Positions 18,305 to 27,120 of a stretch of 51,431 bases of DNA are shown in pieces. The stretch lies in assembly GCF_002531935.1 (NCBI RefSeq), contig NZ_NWSV01000035.1, forward strand, positions 1-51,431, given 5' to 3'. Position 1 is the stretch's first letter, and the number at the start of each line of letters is the position of its first letter. The notes under the pieces were generated by a model. The model was not told where the DNA came from. It searched no databases and worked only from the letters and a program-made list of their open reading frames with translations. The translations under genes and the position numbers were made by a program. Source of the stretch: Rhizobium chutanense (lineage in GTDB: Bacteria > Pseudomonadota > Alphaproteobacteria > Rhizobiales > Rhizobiaceae).

Positions 18305-18741
18305 CGGTGTTCCTTCTCCTGGCTTGCCTCGGCGGCGTGCTCGTCGGCCTCAGCCGCCAGCTCAATGGGCGGTTGAGCATATCCACCACGCCGCTGATCG
18401 CATCCTTCTGGAACCATGCCGTCGGCTTTGCCGTGCTCACCTGCCTCGGTCTCTTTGTCGGCGGCCTGCTGCCCGCAGGGGCCGCCAAGGCGCCCTGGTA
18501 TGCCTATCTCGGCGGTTCCATCGGCGTTGTGTTCGTGGCGGCCGGCAGCTGGGCGATCGCGCGCATCGGCGCGGTCAATTCGGCGCTGCTGATCATCGGC
18601 GGCCAAATGGTGACGGGGGTGGCGTTTGATTATGCCAGCGCCGTTCCAACCTCGTTCTGGGCGAACGCGACCGGCATTATTCTCATCATCGGCGGAATGA
18701 TGCTCAGCCGGAGGCGCCGCAAAGCCGGCGGATCGCAATAG
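18301..18741 (+). CDS. YdcZ/DUF606-type DMT transporter, second half
   Basis: A 146-residue membrane protein. The LSRQLNGRLSISTTPLIASFWNH pattern parallels the LNGELAR...SSWTAHG region of the partner gene, and GGQMVTGVAFDYAS parallels GLAGQVAFSLAADS. The C-terminus is basic (SRRRRKAGGSQ) and so probably cytosolic. Its ATG lies within the stop codon region of the partner, so the two are translationally coupled. The ATG at 18301 is used although a longer frame is open upstream. Confidence 0.85.
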   Translation: MTVFLLLACLGGVLVGLSRQLNGRLSISTTPLIASFWNHAVGFAVLTCLGLFVGGLLPAGAAKAPWYAYLGGSIGVVFVAAGSWAIARIGAVNSALLIIGGQMVTGVAFDYASAVPTSFWANATGIILIIGGMMLSRRRRKAGGSQ

Positions 18742-18762
18742 CGGCGCTGCGCTTGCCGACGG

Positions 18763-18981
18763 CTAGCTCGTGCGTCCAAGCGTCGAAAGCGCGTCCTGCA
18801 GCCTGAGCGCCGCAAGTGCTTCGGTCGCCTCATCCGGAGGCCATCCCGCTTCGAGCGCCGCAGCCAGAACCAGCGATTCCATCTGAAGCTCGAGCTTCTC
18901 ATACAGCGGCTCGATGGCTTCGCGCGCTGTTACAAGGTGTTGGTCGGGGGGAGTGATGGGTGTGGCGGCAACCCTGGGCAT
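18763..18981 (-). CDS. Small acidic alpha-helical protein
   Basis: Seventy-two residues with strong support for the start: AAGGAGGAG lies well placed before the ATG at 18981. The sequence is largely helical (LVTAREAIEPLYEKLELQMESL, then EATEALAALRLQDALSTLG) and acidic, without cysteines or a signal. No family is recognised; it reminds me of short conserved rhizobial proteins of unknown role. It converges on the DMT pair, 21 bases from its end. Confidence 0.6.
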   Translation of the reverse strand: MPRVAATPITPPDQHLVTAREAIEPLYEKLELQMESLVLAAALEAGWPPDEATEALAALRLQDALSTLGRTS

Positions 18982-19386
18982 GACATGCTCCTCCTTTGAA
19001 CGCTAAGGTTCGAAACCAATGACGGACATGCTTGTTCCGTTCAGATCGCTGTTGGCCCTGGAAAAATTACAAGGAGAGCCAGGTATCTTGTCGCCCGACC
19101 TCGGTCCTTCGTCGGGCCGTCTTTGGTGTCGGAGCAATCCTTCGCGCGATATGAAAAGCGCGCGAAAAATGATGATAACACATATGACGAAATTTCCTCC
19201 ACCTCAGAAATGCACGAATGACGATTGCCGGCGGAATCTTTCCGTTCGCGTCCCCTTAGGTGACCGGTACGGGAGCGAGCCGAAACGCGACTGGGGTAAT
19301 TGGGGGCTTGACCTCACCGGGCCGGCCGCAAACAGGCGGGCGGGAATGCTCTTCCCCGCCGTATCATCGTTCAAACCACGGCCTTT
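18982..19386. other. Intergenic stretch with a hairpin, no convincing gene
   Basis: An open frame crosses it (from 19019) but runs on into the antisense of the dienelactone hydrolase gene and has no good ribosome site. GCCCGAC (19093-19099) pairs with GTCGGGC (19111-19117), followed by CCGTCTTT. This could be a terminator-like stem of a small RNA reading rightward, or a relic. Nothing else recognisable was found. Confidence 0.3.
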
Positions 19387-20274
19387 TCAGGCGAGGTATT
19401 TCGTGAACCAGTCGACCGTTCGCTGCCAGGCGAGCTTGGCGGCCGCTTCGTCGTAGCGCGGCGTGGAATCATTGTGGAAGCCGTGGTTGACGTCGGGATA
19501 GACATAGGCCTCGTAGGTTTTTCCGGACGATTTCAGTGCGGCTTCATAGGCCGGCCAGCCTTCGTTGATCCCCTTGTCCAGCCCGGCATAATGGATCAGC
19601 AAGGGCGCCTTGATCTTCGGCACGTCCTCGGCGCGCGGTTGCCTGCCGTAAAACGGCACGGCGGCGGCCAGCTCGGGATAGGCGACCGCCGCGGCATTGG
19701 CGACGCCGCCGCCGTAGCAGAAACCGGTGATGCCGACCTTGCCGGTGGTGAGGTCGCTCTTCATCAGAAACTCGACGGCCGCGAAGAAGTCGTTCATCAG
19801 CTTCTCCGGGTCGACCTTCTGCTGCAGCTCCTTGCCTTTTTCGTCGTTGCCGGGATAGCCGCCGACCGAGGTCAGGCCATCCGGCGCCAGCGCGATGAAA
19901 CCTGCCTTGGCCACGCGCCGCGCCACATCCTCGATATAGGGGTTCAAGCCCCTGTTCTCGTGAACGACGACGACGGCCCCGACCTTGCCGGCGGCTTTGG
20001 CGGGACGGACGAGATAGGCGCGGACATCGCCATTTCCTTTCGGCGAGGGATAGGTGATGTATTCGGCCGATATGTCCGGATCGGTGAATTCGACCTGGGT
20101 CGCCAGCGCATAATCGGGGCTGAGCGAGGCAAGAATGGCGGCTGCCGTTACGCCGCCGACGGCGAATTTGCCGGCCCGGTCGAGAAACTCGCGTTTGGTG
20201 ATTCTCCCATGCGCATAGTAATCATAGAGTTCGAGCAGTTCCTGCGGGAAATCCTTGGCTGTCATGCGGGTCAT
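19387..20274 (-). CDS. Dienelactone hydrolase family protein with signal-like N-terminus
   Basis: A 295-residue alpha/beta hydrolase. The nucleophile elbow reads GFCYGGG, so the catalytic residue is cysteine as in dienelactone hydrolase; the acid and base fit HYAGLDKGI and PDVNHGFHND. Residues 20-60 contain ITKREFLDRAGKFAVGGVTA followed by AAILASLSPDYALA, like a Tat signal that has lost one arginine (KREF). It may therefore be exported or membrane-anchored, similar to YghX-type proteins. The ATG at 20274 has AGGAGGAG upstream. The natural substrate is unknown. Confidence 0.88.
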   Translation of the reverse strand: MTRMTAKDFPQELLELYDYYAHGRITKREFLDRAGKFAVGGVTAAAILASLSPDYALATQVEFTDPDISAEYITYPSPKGNGDVRAYLVRPAKAAGKVGAVVVVHENRGLNPYIEDVARRVAKAGFIALAPDGLTSVGGYPGNDEKGKELQQKVDPEKLMNDFFAAVEFLMKSDLTTGKVGITGFCYGGGVANAAAVAYPELAAAVPFYGRQPRAEDVPKIKAPLLIHYAGLDKGINEGWPAYEAALKSSGKTYEAYVYPDVNHGFHNDSTPRYDEAAAKLAWQRTVDWFTKYLA

Positions 20275-20524
20275 GATGGCTCCTCCTGGCCTCGGGTTCT
20301 CAGAGCATCCTACACACGTAAACTCGCGGTTCTTTTCAACATTTCGCGAGATTGGCGTGAGGCCCGATTTCGTCTCCCACCTCAGGCGCGCGCGGGCGCT
20401 TCCATCCTGCAATCCAGGCCCGGCCGGCTGCGGCAGGCAATCGGCAGCCGCCTACCGATCTATGAAAATTAATTTCATACTCATGCTGTGAGGCCCGTTT
20501 TCTATTGACGCCTCTCGTTTTTTG

Positions 20525-20560
20525 TCCCAACTTAAAGAAAATAAATTACCTAAATTGGGA
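20525..20560. promoter_or_regulatory. Imperfect inverted repeat before the Gfo/Idh/MocA operon
   Basis: TCCCAACTTA (20525-20534) and TAAATTGGGA (20551-20560) form an inverted repeat with one mismatch and an AT-rich 16-base spacer. It ends 11 bases before the start of the oxidoreductase gene. It could be an operator for an unlinked repressor. No regulator gene sits in this operon. Confidence 0.45.
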
Positions 20561-20571
20561 ACCTGATCGGC

Positions 20572-21729
20572 ATGAAAGTGGGAATCATCGGGCTGGGATT
20601 CCGGCTCGGCTATCTCGGCTATGTCTTTAAAGCGATCGATAGCAGCTTCGATATTGTCGGCTATGTGGATCCGGAACCTGCCGGGCTTCCCGGATTGACG
20701 GAAAAGGGAATTTCGGTCGGCAAGGCCTACGGCTCGCCGGAAGAGTTGCTCGCCTCCGAAAAGCTCGATCTGCTGATGATCGGCTCCCCCAATCACCTGC
20801 ATCTCGGCCATATCCGGCTCGGGCTTGAGGCCGGTCTCAAGGTCTTCTGCGAAAAGCCGATCGTCACGACCATCGCCGAAAGCATCGAGCTTGCGCATCT
20901 GATGGCGAAGTTCGGCCATGAGCGGCTGATGGTCGGTCTGGTGCTGCGCTACTCCCCGCTTTACAAGGATCTGCGCGCCATCCAGGCCGCGGGTAAGCTC
21001 GGTCAGATCGTGTCGATCGAAGCCTCCGAACATATCGAGCCCTATCACGGCGCCTTCTTCATGCGCGACTGGCGCCGCTACGAGCGCTATTCCGGCAGCT
21101 TCATGCTGGAGAAATGCTGCCACGACCTCGACCTTTATAATGGTGTCGTCGGCGCGCGGCCGGAGCGGGTGGCGAGTTTCGGCGGCCGCAAGAGCTTCAC
21201 TCCGGCCAACGACCCGGCGCGCGAGGGCATCAACGATCTCGAGCTTTTCCACCGCAAGCCGAGCGGCTGGATGGGCTCCGACAAGGTCTTCGACAGCGAT
21301 GCCGATATCATCGACTATCAGGTGGCGATCGTCGAATATGAAAACGGTGTCGGCATGAACTTCCACACCAATCTGAACGTGCCCGACCAGTTCCGCCGTT
21401 TCGCCATCATGGGCTCGCGCGGCATGGCCGAGGGCGATTTCGTGCGCGGTTACCTCGATGTGCACGAGCAGCTGACCGGCAACAAGATCGTCGAAAACAA
21501 ATATGCCGCCACCGAACTTTCCCAGCATTACGGCGCCGACGAACAGATGGCGAGCGATCTGCTGGAAAGCGTGCGCACCGGGCTCGAACTTCCGGTTTCC
21601 ACGCTGAATGCGCTCGAAGCCGGCATTCTGGCGCTGGCGATGGACGAAGCGAGGATGAAGAAAACGGTCGTCGATCTCAGACCCGTCTGGGACCGCTTCG
21701 ACGAAGCCCTTCACGCAAGAGCGGCTTGA
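20572..21729 (+). CDS. Gfo/Idh/MocA family NAD(P)-dependent oxidoreductase
   Basis: A 385-residue dehydrogenase of the glucose-fructose oxidoreductase/inositol dehydrogenase group. The Rossmann start MKVGIIGLGFRLGYLGYVF has GxGxxxG. CEKPIVT near residue 105 holds the conserved EKP lysine. The HIEPYHGAFF and EKCCHDLDLYNGVVG stretches are where the substrate-binding histidine and aspartate lie. The first gene of a five-gene operon for CUT1 uptake, it probably oxidises or epimerises the imported sugar or cyclitol. The next gene starts 13 bases after its stop. Confidence 0.9.
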   Translation: MKVGIIGLGFRLGYLGYVFKAIDSSFDIVGYVDPEPAGLPGLTEKGISVGKAYGSPEELLASEKLDLLMIGSPNHLHLGHIRLGLEAGLKVFCEKPIVTTIAESIELAHLMAKFGHERLMVGLVLRYSPLYKDLRAIQAAGKLGQIVSIEASEHIEPYHGAFFMRDWRRYERYSGSFMLEKCCHDLDLYNGVVGARPERVASFGGRKSFTPANDPAREGINDLELFHRKPSGWMGSDKVFDSDADIIDYQVAIVEYENGVGMNFHTNLNVPDQFRRFAIMGSRGMAEGDFVRGYLDVHEQLTGNKIVENKYAATELSQHYGADEQMASDLLESVRTGLELPVSTLNALEAGILALAMDEARMKKTVVDLRPVWDRFDEALHARAA

Positions 21730-21742
21730 GGACGGCGGCAAG

Positions 21743-22627
21743 ATGAGTGTCCAAAGAAGCGCCTTCATCTTCGCCTGGATCCTCCTTCTTCCGGCCGTCC
21801 TCTACGTTCTCGCCATCGTCGCCTATCCCCTCGTCGATACGTTCATTCTCTCCTTCACCGATGCGTCGCTGAAGAAGACCACCAATTGGGTCGGCTGGGT
21901 CAATTACGAGAAGATCTTCAACGCCACGTTTGCGGAGGTGATCCTGCGCACCTTCGTCTGGACCTTCTTCTCCGTCGCGCTGAAAATGGTGATCGGCACC
22001 TTCGGCGCATGCATGCTCAATGCCGCCGTCCCCGGCCGCTCGCTGTTCCGGCTGTTGACCATGCCGCCCTGGATCGTGCCGATGGCGATCGGCATCTTCA
22101 TGTGGGGCTGGATGTATAATGGCCAGTTCGGGATGATCTCGGGGCTTCTGCAGCGCTTCGGTCTCGTCGACGGCCCGGTCGCCTTCCTCGCCTATGGCAG
22201 CACCGCCTTCTGGGCGACGATCGTCACCGACGTCTGGATCGGCGTGCCGCTGGTGACGATCTATTTCCTGGCGGCGATCCAGTCGATTCCGAAGGATCTC
22301 TACGAGGCCGCCTGGACCGACGGCGCCGGCCGCTGGTACCGCTTCCGCCGCATCACCCTGCCGCTGATGGTGCCGGCGATCATCACCATGTCGATGCTGT
22401 CGCTGATCGCCACCTTCAACTCGTTCGACATTATCTGGATCCTGACGCAGGGCGGCCCGAGCGGCGAGACGACGACGATGATCATCGACACTTACCAGAC
22501 GGCGATCGGCTCGAAGAAATACGGCGAAGGTGCGGCGCGCGCCGTGCTGATCTGCATCTTCCTGTCGCTCTTCTGCTTCGCCTATTTCCGCGTCACCCGC
22601 CGCCTCAATCCGGAGAAACGCGCATGA
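21743..22627 (+). CDS. Carbohydrate ABC transporter permease, MalF type
   Basis: A 294-residue membrane subunit with six segments, opening SAFIFAWILLLPAVLYVLAI. The EAA loop is DLYEAAWTDGAGRWYRFRRI followed by TLPLMVP, and the ILTQGGPSGETTTM turn is typical. It overlaps the next permease by ATGA (22624-22627). It belongs to the Gfo/Idh/MocA operon. Confidence 0.93.
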   Translation: MSVQRSAFIFAWILLLPAVLYVLAIVAYPLVDTFILSFTDASLKKTTNWVGWVNYEKIFNATFAEVILRTFVWTFFSVALKMVIGTFGACMLNAAVPGRSLFRLLTMPPWIVPMAIGIFMWGWMYNGQFGMISGLLQRFGLVDGPVAFLAYGSTAFWATIVTDVWIGVPLVTIYFLAAIQSIPKDLYEAAWTDGAGRWYRFRRITLPLMVPAIITMSMLSLIATFNSFDIIWILTQGGPSGETTTMIIDTYQTAIGSKKYGEGAARAVLICIFLSLFCFAYFRVTRRLNPEKRA

Positions 22628-23481
22628 GCAGCGCTGCGATGATCGACCGTTACCGCTGGTGGGAAATCGTGCTCATCTATTGCGGCATCGCGCTGTTTCT
22701 CTTCTTCGTGCTCTCGCCCTTCGTCGAAGGTTTCCTCGTCTCGCTGAAACCGCTCGCCCAGCTCTTTTCCTCACCCTACCGCTTCTGGCCGGAAAACGGC
22801 TCCTTCGAAGCCTATCGGACGATGTGGATCAGCGTGCCGGGTTTTGGCCGCTATATCTTCAATTCCTTCTTCATCTCGACCATCGTCACGGTGATCGTGC
22901 TCTGCCTCGTCATTCCGGCGGCCTACGCTTTCGCGAAGTTCGAATTCAAGGGCATGGGGATATTGCTCGGCGCGTTTCTGACGGTGAACATGTTCTCCGG
23001 CGCCGTGCTTCTGATCCCGCTCTTCCGGCTGATGCGCAGCATGGGCGTGCTCAACACCTATCTCGCGATGATCGTGCCCGGCGTCGCCTTCCTGATCCCC
23101 TCGGCGATCTGGCTGCTGCGCACCTATATGATCCGCATTCCCCAGGAACTCAACGAAGCGGCCTATATGGATGGCGCCAGCCATTTCTACACGCTTCGCC
23201 GTGTCATCCTGCCCATCGCGATGCCGGGGATCATCGTCGTCGCCATCACCACCTTCATCGGCGCTTACGCCCAGCAATTCATCTTCGCGCTGACGTTCAA
23301 CTCGAAGACCGAATACATGCCCTTGCCGGTGGGGCTCTTTGCTTACTTCGGCAAGCAGGAGGTCATCTGGAACGAACTGATGGCGGCTTCCTTCGTCGGC
23401 ATTGCGCCGGCGATGGTCGTCATCTTCTTCCTTCAGCGTTACCTCGTCGGCGGGCTGACCGCCGGTGCGGTGAAACAATAA
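22624..23481 (+). CDS. Carbohydrate ABC transporter permease, MalG type
   Basis: A 285-residue membrane subunit. The EAA loop reads ELNEAAYMDGASHFYTLRRV with ILPIAMPGIIVVAITTFIG after it. The overlap with the MalF-type gene and the 45-base gap to the binding-protein gene place it in one transcript with them. Confidence 0.93.
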   Translation: MSSAAMIDRYRWWEIVLIYCGIALFLFFVLSPFVEGFLVSLKPLAQLFSSPYRFWPENGSFEAYRTMWISVPGFGRYIFNSFFISTIVTVIVLCLVIPAAYAFAKFEFKGMGILLGAFLTVNMFSGAVLLIPLFRLMRSMGVLNTYLAMIVPGVAFLIPSAIWLLRTYMIRIPQELNEAAYMDGASHFYTLRRVILPIAMPGIIVVAITTFIGAYAQQFIFALTFNSKTEYMPLPVGLFAYFGKQEVIWNELMAASFVGIAPAMVVIFFLQRYLVGGLTAGAVKQ

Positions 23482-23526
23482 GAGCAAAAATAGAGTGAAC
23501 AGCTAACCAAGAATGGGAGTCACGAC

Positions 23527-24759
23527 GTGAGCATAACAATCAAGACTAGCCTTATGGCGCTCGCTTTGCTCGGTTCGACGGCACTGACCGCGGTCACTGC
23601 CCAAGCGGCCGACAAGGAAATCAGCTGGATCTATTGCGGCGACACGATCGACCCGGTCCACACCAAATACATCAAGGAATGGGAATCCAAGAACGCGGGC
23701 TGGAAGGTCACGCCTGAGGTCGTCGGCTGGGCGCAGTGCCAGGACAAGGCAACGACGCTTGCCGCTGCCGGCACGCCGGTCGCGATGGCCTATGTCGGCT
23801 CGCGCACGCTGAAGGAATTCGCCCAGAACGACCTCATCGTCCCCGTGCCGATGACCGATGACGAGAAGAAGAGCTATTATCCTCATATCGTCGATACGGT
23901 GACCTTCGAGGGCAATCAGTGGGGCGTTCCGATCGCCTTCTCCACCAAGGCGCTCTATTGGAACAAGGATCTCTTCAAGCAGGCCGGCCTCGATCCCGAG
24001 AAGCCGCCGAAGACCTGGGCCGAAGAAATCGAGATGGCGAAGACCATCAAGGAAAAGACCGGCATTCCGGGCTTCGGCCTCTCCGCCAAGACCTTCGACA
24101 ACACGATGCACCAGTTCATGCATTGGGTTTACACCAATAACGGCGCGGTGACCGATGCCGAAGGCAAGGTCACGCTCGACAGCCCGCAGATTCTGGCCGC
24201 GCTGAAAGCCTATAAGGATATCGTCCCCTACTCCGAGGAAGGCCCGACGGCCTATGAGCAGAACGAAGTCCGCGCCATCTTCCTCGACGGCAAGGTCGCC
24301 ATGATCCAGGCCGGATCGGGCGCTGCCTCCCGCCTGAAGGAGACCAAGATTGCCTGGGGCATCACGACCCTGCCGCTCGGTCCCGACGCCAAGGGCCCCG
24401 GCACGCTCTTGATCACCGACAGCCTGGCAATCTTCAAGGGGTCAGGCGTCGAGGAGAAGGCGACCGAGTTCGCCAAATTCATCACCTCGCCGGAGGTTCA
24501 GTCGGAATACGAACTGCAGGGCGGCGCCGGCCTCACCCCGCTGCGTCCATCGAAGAAGGTCGACGAATTCGTCGCCAAGGATCCCTATTGGAAGCCGCTG
24601 ATCGACGGCATCAGCTATGGCGGCCCCGAGCCGCTCTTCACTGACTATAAGGGCTTCCAGAACTCGATGATCGAAATGATCCAGTCGGTGGTCACAGGCA
24701 AGGCCGAGCCGGAAGCCGCGCTGAAGAAGGCTGCCGGCGAAATCGAGGCCTTCAAGTAA
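23527..24759 (+). CDS. ABC transporter sugar-binding protein (family 1), Sec signal
   Basis: A 410-residue periplasmic receptor. The start is GTG at 23527 with GGGAG seven bases upstream. The signal is MSITIKTSLMALALLGSTAL ending near AQA, so it should use Sec, unlike the Tat-type receptor at 8122-9426. The body has the family patterns VTPEVVGWAQCQDKATTLAA and KATEFAKFITSPEVQSEYEL. The ligand is unknown. Two aromatic-rich stretches, SWIYCGDTID and HQFMHWVYTNNG, are where sugar-stacking residues usually lie. Confidence 0.92.
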   Translation: MSITIKTSLMALALLGSTALTAVTAQAADKEISWIYCGDTIDPVHTKYIKEWESKNAGWKVTPEVVGWAQCQDKATTLAAAGTPVAMAYVGSRTLKEFAQNDLIVPVPMTDDEKKSYYPHIVDTVTFEGNQWGVPIAFSTKALYWNKDLFKQAGLDPEKPPKTWAEEIEMAKTIKEKTGIPGFGLSAKTFDNTMHQFMHWVYTNNGAVTDAEGKVTLDSPQILAALKAYKDIVPYSEEGPTAYEQNEVRAIFLDGKVAMIQAGSGAASRLKETKIAWGITTLPLGPDAKGPGTLLITDSLAIFKGSGVEEKATEFAKFITSPEVQSEYELQGGAGLTPLRPSKKVDEFVAKDPYWKPLIDGISYGGPEPLFTDYKGFQNSMIEMIQSVVTGKAEPEAALKKAAGEIEAFK

Positions 24760-24770
24760 GCTCTCTCCCT

Positions 24771-24796
24771 GGGGTCGCGGCATAAGCCGCGGCCCC
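24771..24796 (+). terminator. Intercistronic hairpin after the binding-protein gene
   Basis: GGGGTCGCGGC (24771-24781) pairs with GCCGCGGCCCC (24786-24796) across an ATAA loop with one T-G pair. It starts 11 bases after the stop of the binding-protein gene and before the ATPase gene. Its place matches that of the hairpin at 8077-8105 in the other importer operon, suggesting the same job of raising receptor levels over the other subunits. Confidence 0.6.
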
Positions 24797-24843
24797 TCCC
24801 CTATATCGAACATGCGACGAAGGCCGCCGGCGGAGACAGATTT

Positions 24844-25977
24844 TTGGGACAGCTTCTTCTCAACAAGGTTCAGAAGTTCTACGGCGACTATGAGGTCCTG
24901 AAGGGCGTGCAGCTCGAAGTGAAGAACGGCGAATTCGTCGTCTTTGTCGGCCCGTCCGGCTGCGGCAAATCCACCCTTTTGCGCATGATCGCCGGTCTCG
25001 ACGCGACGACGGCCGGCGACATCGTCATCAATGGGGTCAGGGTCAACGACCTGCCGCCGGTCAAGCGCGGCATCGCCATGGTGTTCCAGTCCTACGCGCT
25101 CTATCCGCACATGACCGTCTTCGAAAACATCGCCTTCCCGCTGCGCGTCGAGAAGATGGAGGAGCAGAAGCTCAAGGCCAAGGTCGAAAATGCCGCGCGC
25201 ATCCTGCACCTCGAACAGCGGCTGCAGCAGAAACCCGGCATGCTGTCCGGCGGCCAGCGCCAACGCGTCGCGATCGGCCGCGCCATCGTGCGCGAACCGA
25301 AAATCTTCCTGTTCGACGAGCCGCTCTCCAACCTCGACGCGGCATTGCGCGCCGATATGCGCATCGAGCTCGCCAAGCTGCACCGGCAGCTGAAGGCGAC
25401 GATGATCTATGTGACGCACGACCAGGTCGAAGCGATGACCATGGCCGACCGAATCGTCGTGCTCGACGCCGGCAACATCTCCCAGACCGGCGCGCCGCTC
25501 GAGCTTTATCACAAGCCCGCCAACCAGTTCGTCGCAGGCTTCATCGGCAATCCGAAAATGAATTTCCTGCCCGTAACCTGCAAGGGCGTCAGCGCCAACG
25601 GCGTCGAAGTGGATTACCAGGGCCAGACCGCCGTCCTGCCGGTGACGCCGCGTGAGGGCATGGTCGGCAAGCCTTTGACGCTCGGCATCCGCCCGGAGCA
25701 TATCCAGCTCGGCGGCGGCGACATCGTCTTCACGGTAACGCCGACCGTCATCGAGCGCCTCGGCGCCAATACGGTCGCCTACGCCTCGCTCAACGGCGAG
25801 GGCGAGAATTTCTGCGCCATGCTGCCCGGCAGCGTCGGCATCCGCCCGGATGCGCCTGTTTCAACCGGCATCAATGCCGCCGATTGCCACCTCTTCGACG
25901 AGGCGGGCATCGCCTTCGAGCGGCGGGTGGAATTGACCGAAATCGATATGAATGTGATCAATCCGACGGCGGCTTGA
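24844..25977 (+). CDS. Sugar ABC transporter ATP-binding protein (UgpC/MsmK type)
   Basis: A 377-residue ATPase. It has Walker A GPSGCGKST, Q-loop FQSYALYPHM, signature LSGGQRQRVAIGRAI, Walker B IFLFDEPLSNLD and H-loop THDQ, and then a MalK-like regulatory domain ending ECHLFDEAG-like (DCHLFDEAG). The start is TTG at 24844, supported by GGAGA upstream and by MGQLLLNKVQKFYGDYEV lining up with homologues. It is the last gene of the operon. Confidence 0.95.
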   Translation: MGQLLLNKVQKFYGDYEVLKGVQLEVKNGEFVVFVGPSGCGKSTLLRMIAGLDATTAGDIVINGVRVNDLPPVKRGIAMVFQSYALYPHMTVFENIAFPLRVEKMEEQKLKAKVENAARILHLEQRLQQKPGMLSGGQRQRVAIGRAIVREPKIFLFDEPLSNLDAALRADMRIELAKLHRQLKATMIYVTHDQVEAMTMADRIVVLDAGNISQTGAPLELYHKPANQFVAGFIGNPKMNFLPVTCKGVSANGVEVDYQGQTAVLPVTPREGMVGKPLTLGIRPEHIQLGGGDIVFTVTPTVIERLGANTVAYASLNGEGENFCAMLPGSVGIRPDAPVSTGINAADCHLFDEAGIAFERRVELTEIDMNVINPTAA

Positions 25978-26111
25978 GCCAACTTGGCTTCGTGTGGGCA
26001 GCTCGTCCTCCCAGGGGGGGCAACGCTGATCGAACGACTGTAACCGTTCTCGATGATCCGCAATAACCGTACGACTGTGAGATCACGGCGGATCCCGCGG
26101 CAGTCTTCGTT

Positions 26112-26115
26112 CTAG
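26112..26115. repeat. Left CTAG direct repeat of the IS5-family element
   Basis: CTAG here and CTAG at 29471-29474 directly flank the two inverted ends of the IS5-family element. A four-base duplication of this kind (YTAR) is known for the IS5 family. Confidence 0.6.
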
Positions 26116-26247
26116 GGCGTGGTGACGATTTAACCTTTGGGGATTGAACGAAGCCGCTTTCGCGGCATTTGGAGGATCTGATTGCATGAAGTGCTCCTGA
26201 TTTGAAGGAATGGGTTGTTTTGCCCAACCTTCAAACAGGAGATGACG

Positions 26248-27108
26248 ATGACGGAGATGAGCCCTCTACGTCGGCGCATGATCGATGACATGACGATCCG
26301 CAACCTTTCGCCAGCGACGCAACGATCGTATTTGCATGCAGTGACGAAGTTCTCACGCTATTTCGGGCGATCGCCAGACCGCCTTGGACTGGAAGACGTG
26401 CGGGCGTTTCAGGTGCATCTGGTCTCATCGGGCCTATCATGGCCGGCCTTGAACCAGACAGTTTGTGCCCTGCGGTTCTTTTTTGGCGTTACGCTTGGTC
26501 ATGCCGAGATACCGGAGCGCATTGCCTATGCCCGGACACCGGCCAAGCTGCCGACGATCCTCAACGGCGACGAGATCGTGCGGTTTCTGGAAGCAGTTCC
26601 GAGCCTGAGAACCCGTACCGCACTGACGACAGCCTATGCGGCGGGGCTGCGCGCCTCTGAAGCTGTCCATCTCAAGGTCCGCGACATTGATGGCGAACGT
26701 GGCATCATCCGCGTCGAGCATGGCAAGGGCGGAAAGGATCGCAACGTCATGCTGTCAGCGCAGTTGCTCGCGATCCTGCGGGTCTATTGGCGGCTGGCGA
26801 GACCCGAGGTCTGGCTGTTTCCGGGCCGGGACGAGACCAAGCCCATCGACGTCCAGGTTCTGTATTCGGCCTGCCGTTCGGCGTGCGCCGCGGCCGGCAT
26901 CGACAAAAGGGTGACGGTGCATACGTTGCGCCACAGCTTTGCCACCCATCTTCTGGAAAGCGGAACCGACATCCGCATCATCCAGGTTTTGCTCGGCCAC
27001 AACAATCTGTCCACCACGGCACGCTACACGAAGGTCTCCAATGCGCTGATCCGCAGTACGACCAGCCCGCTCGACCGGCTGACACTGGAGGTGGTGCCGC
27101 CAGGCTGA
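26248..27108 (+). CDS. Tyrosine recombinase (XerC/D-like) of the IS91-like element
   Basis: A 286-residue site-specific recombinase. A SAM-like N-terminal domain (residues 5-90) comes first. The catalytic set follows: R135 in AAGLRASEA, H225 and R228 in HTLRHSFATHLLESG, H251 in LLGHNN and Y260 in TARYTKV. All are intact, so it is probably active. The ATG at 26248 has AGGAG six bases away; an ATG at 26242 touches that site. It is the usual partner of IS91-type transposase genes in rhizobia, to my knowledge, and may act in resolution or in target choice. Confidence 0.88.
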   Translation: MTEMSPLRRRMIDDMTIRNLSPATQRSYLHAVTKFSRYFGRSPDRLGLEDVRAFQVHLVSSGLSWPALNQTVCALRFFFGVTLGHAEIPERIAYARTPAKLPTILNGDEIVRFLEAVPSLRTRTALTTAYAAGLRASEAVHLKVRDIDGERGIIRVEHGKGGKDRNVMLSAQLLAILRVYWRLARPEVWLFPGRDETKPIDVQVLYSACRSACAAAGIDKRVTVHTLRHSFATHLLESGTDIRIIQVLLGHNNLSTTARYTKVSNALIRSTTSPLDRLTLEVVPPG

Positions 27109-27120
27109 GCAAGCTTCGCC

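Noticed and set aside
19019..19456. A 145-codon plus-strand frame in the gap before the dienelactone hydrolase-like gene
   Set aside because: It overlaps the end of that gene on the other strand, and has no good ribosome site or recognisable domain.
20452..21768. A 438-codon minus-strand frame
   Set aside because: It is opposite the Gfo/Idh/MocA gene and has no known motifs.
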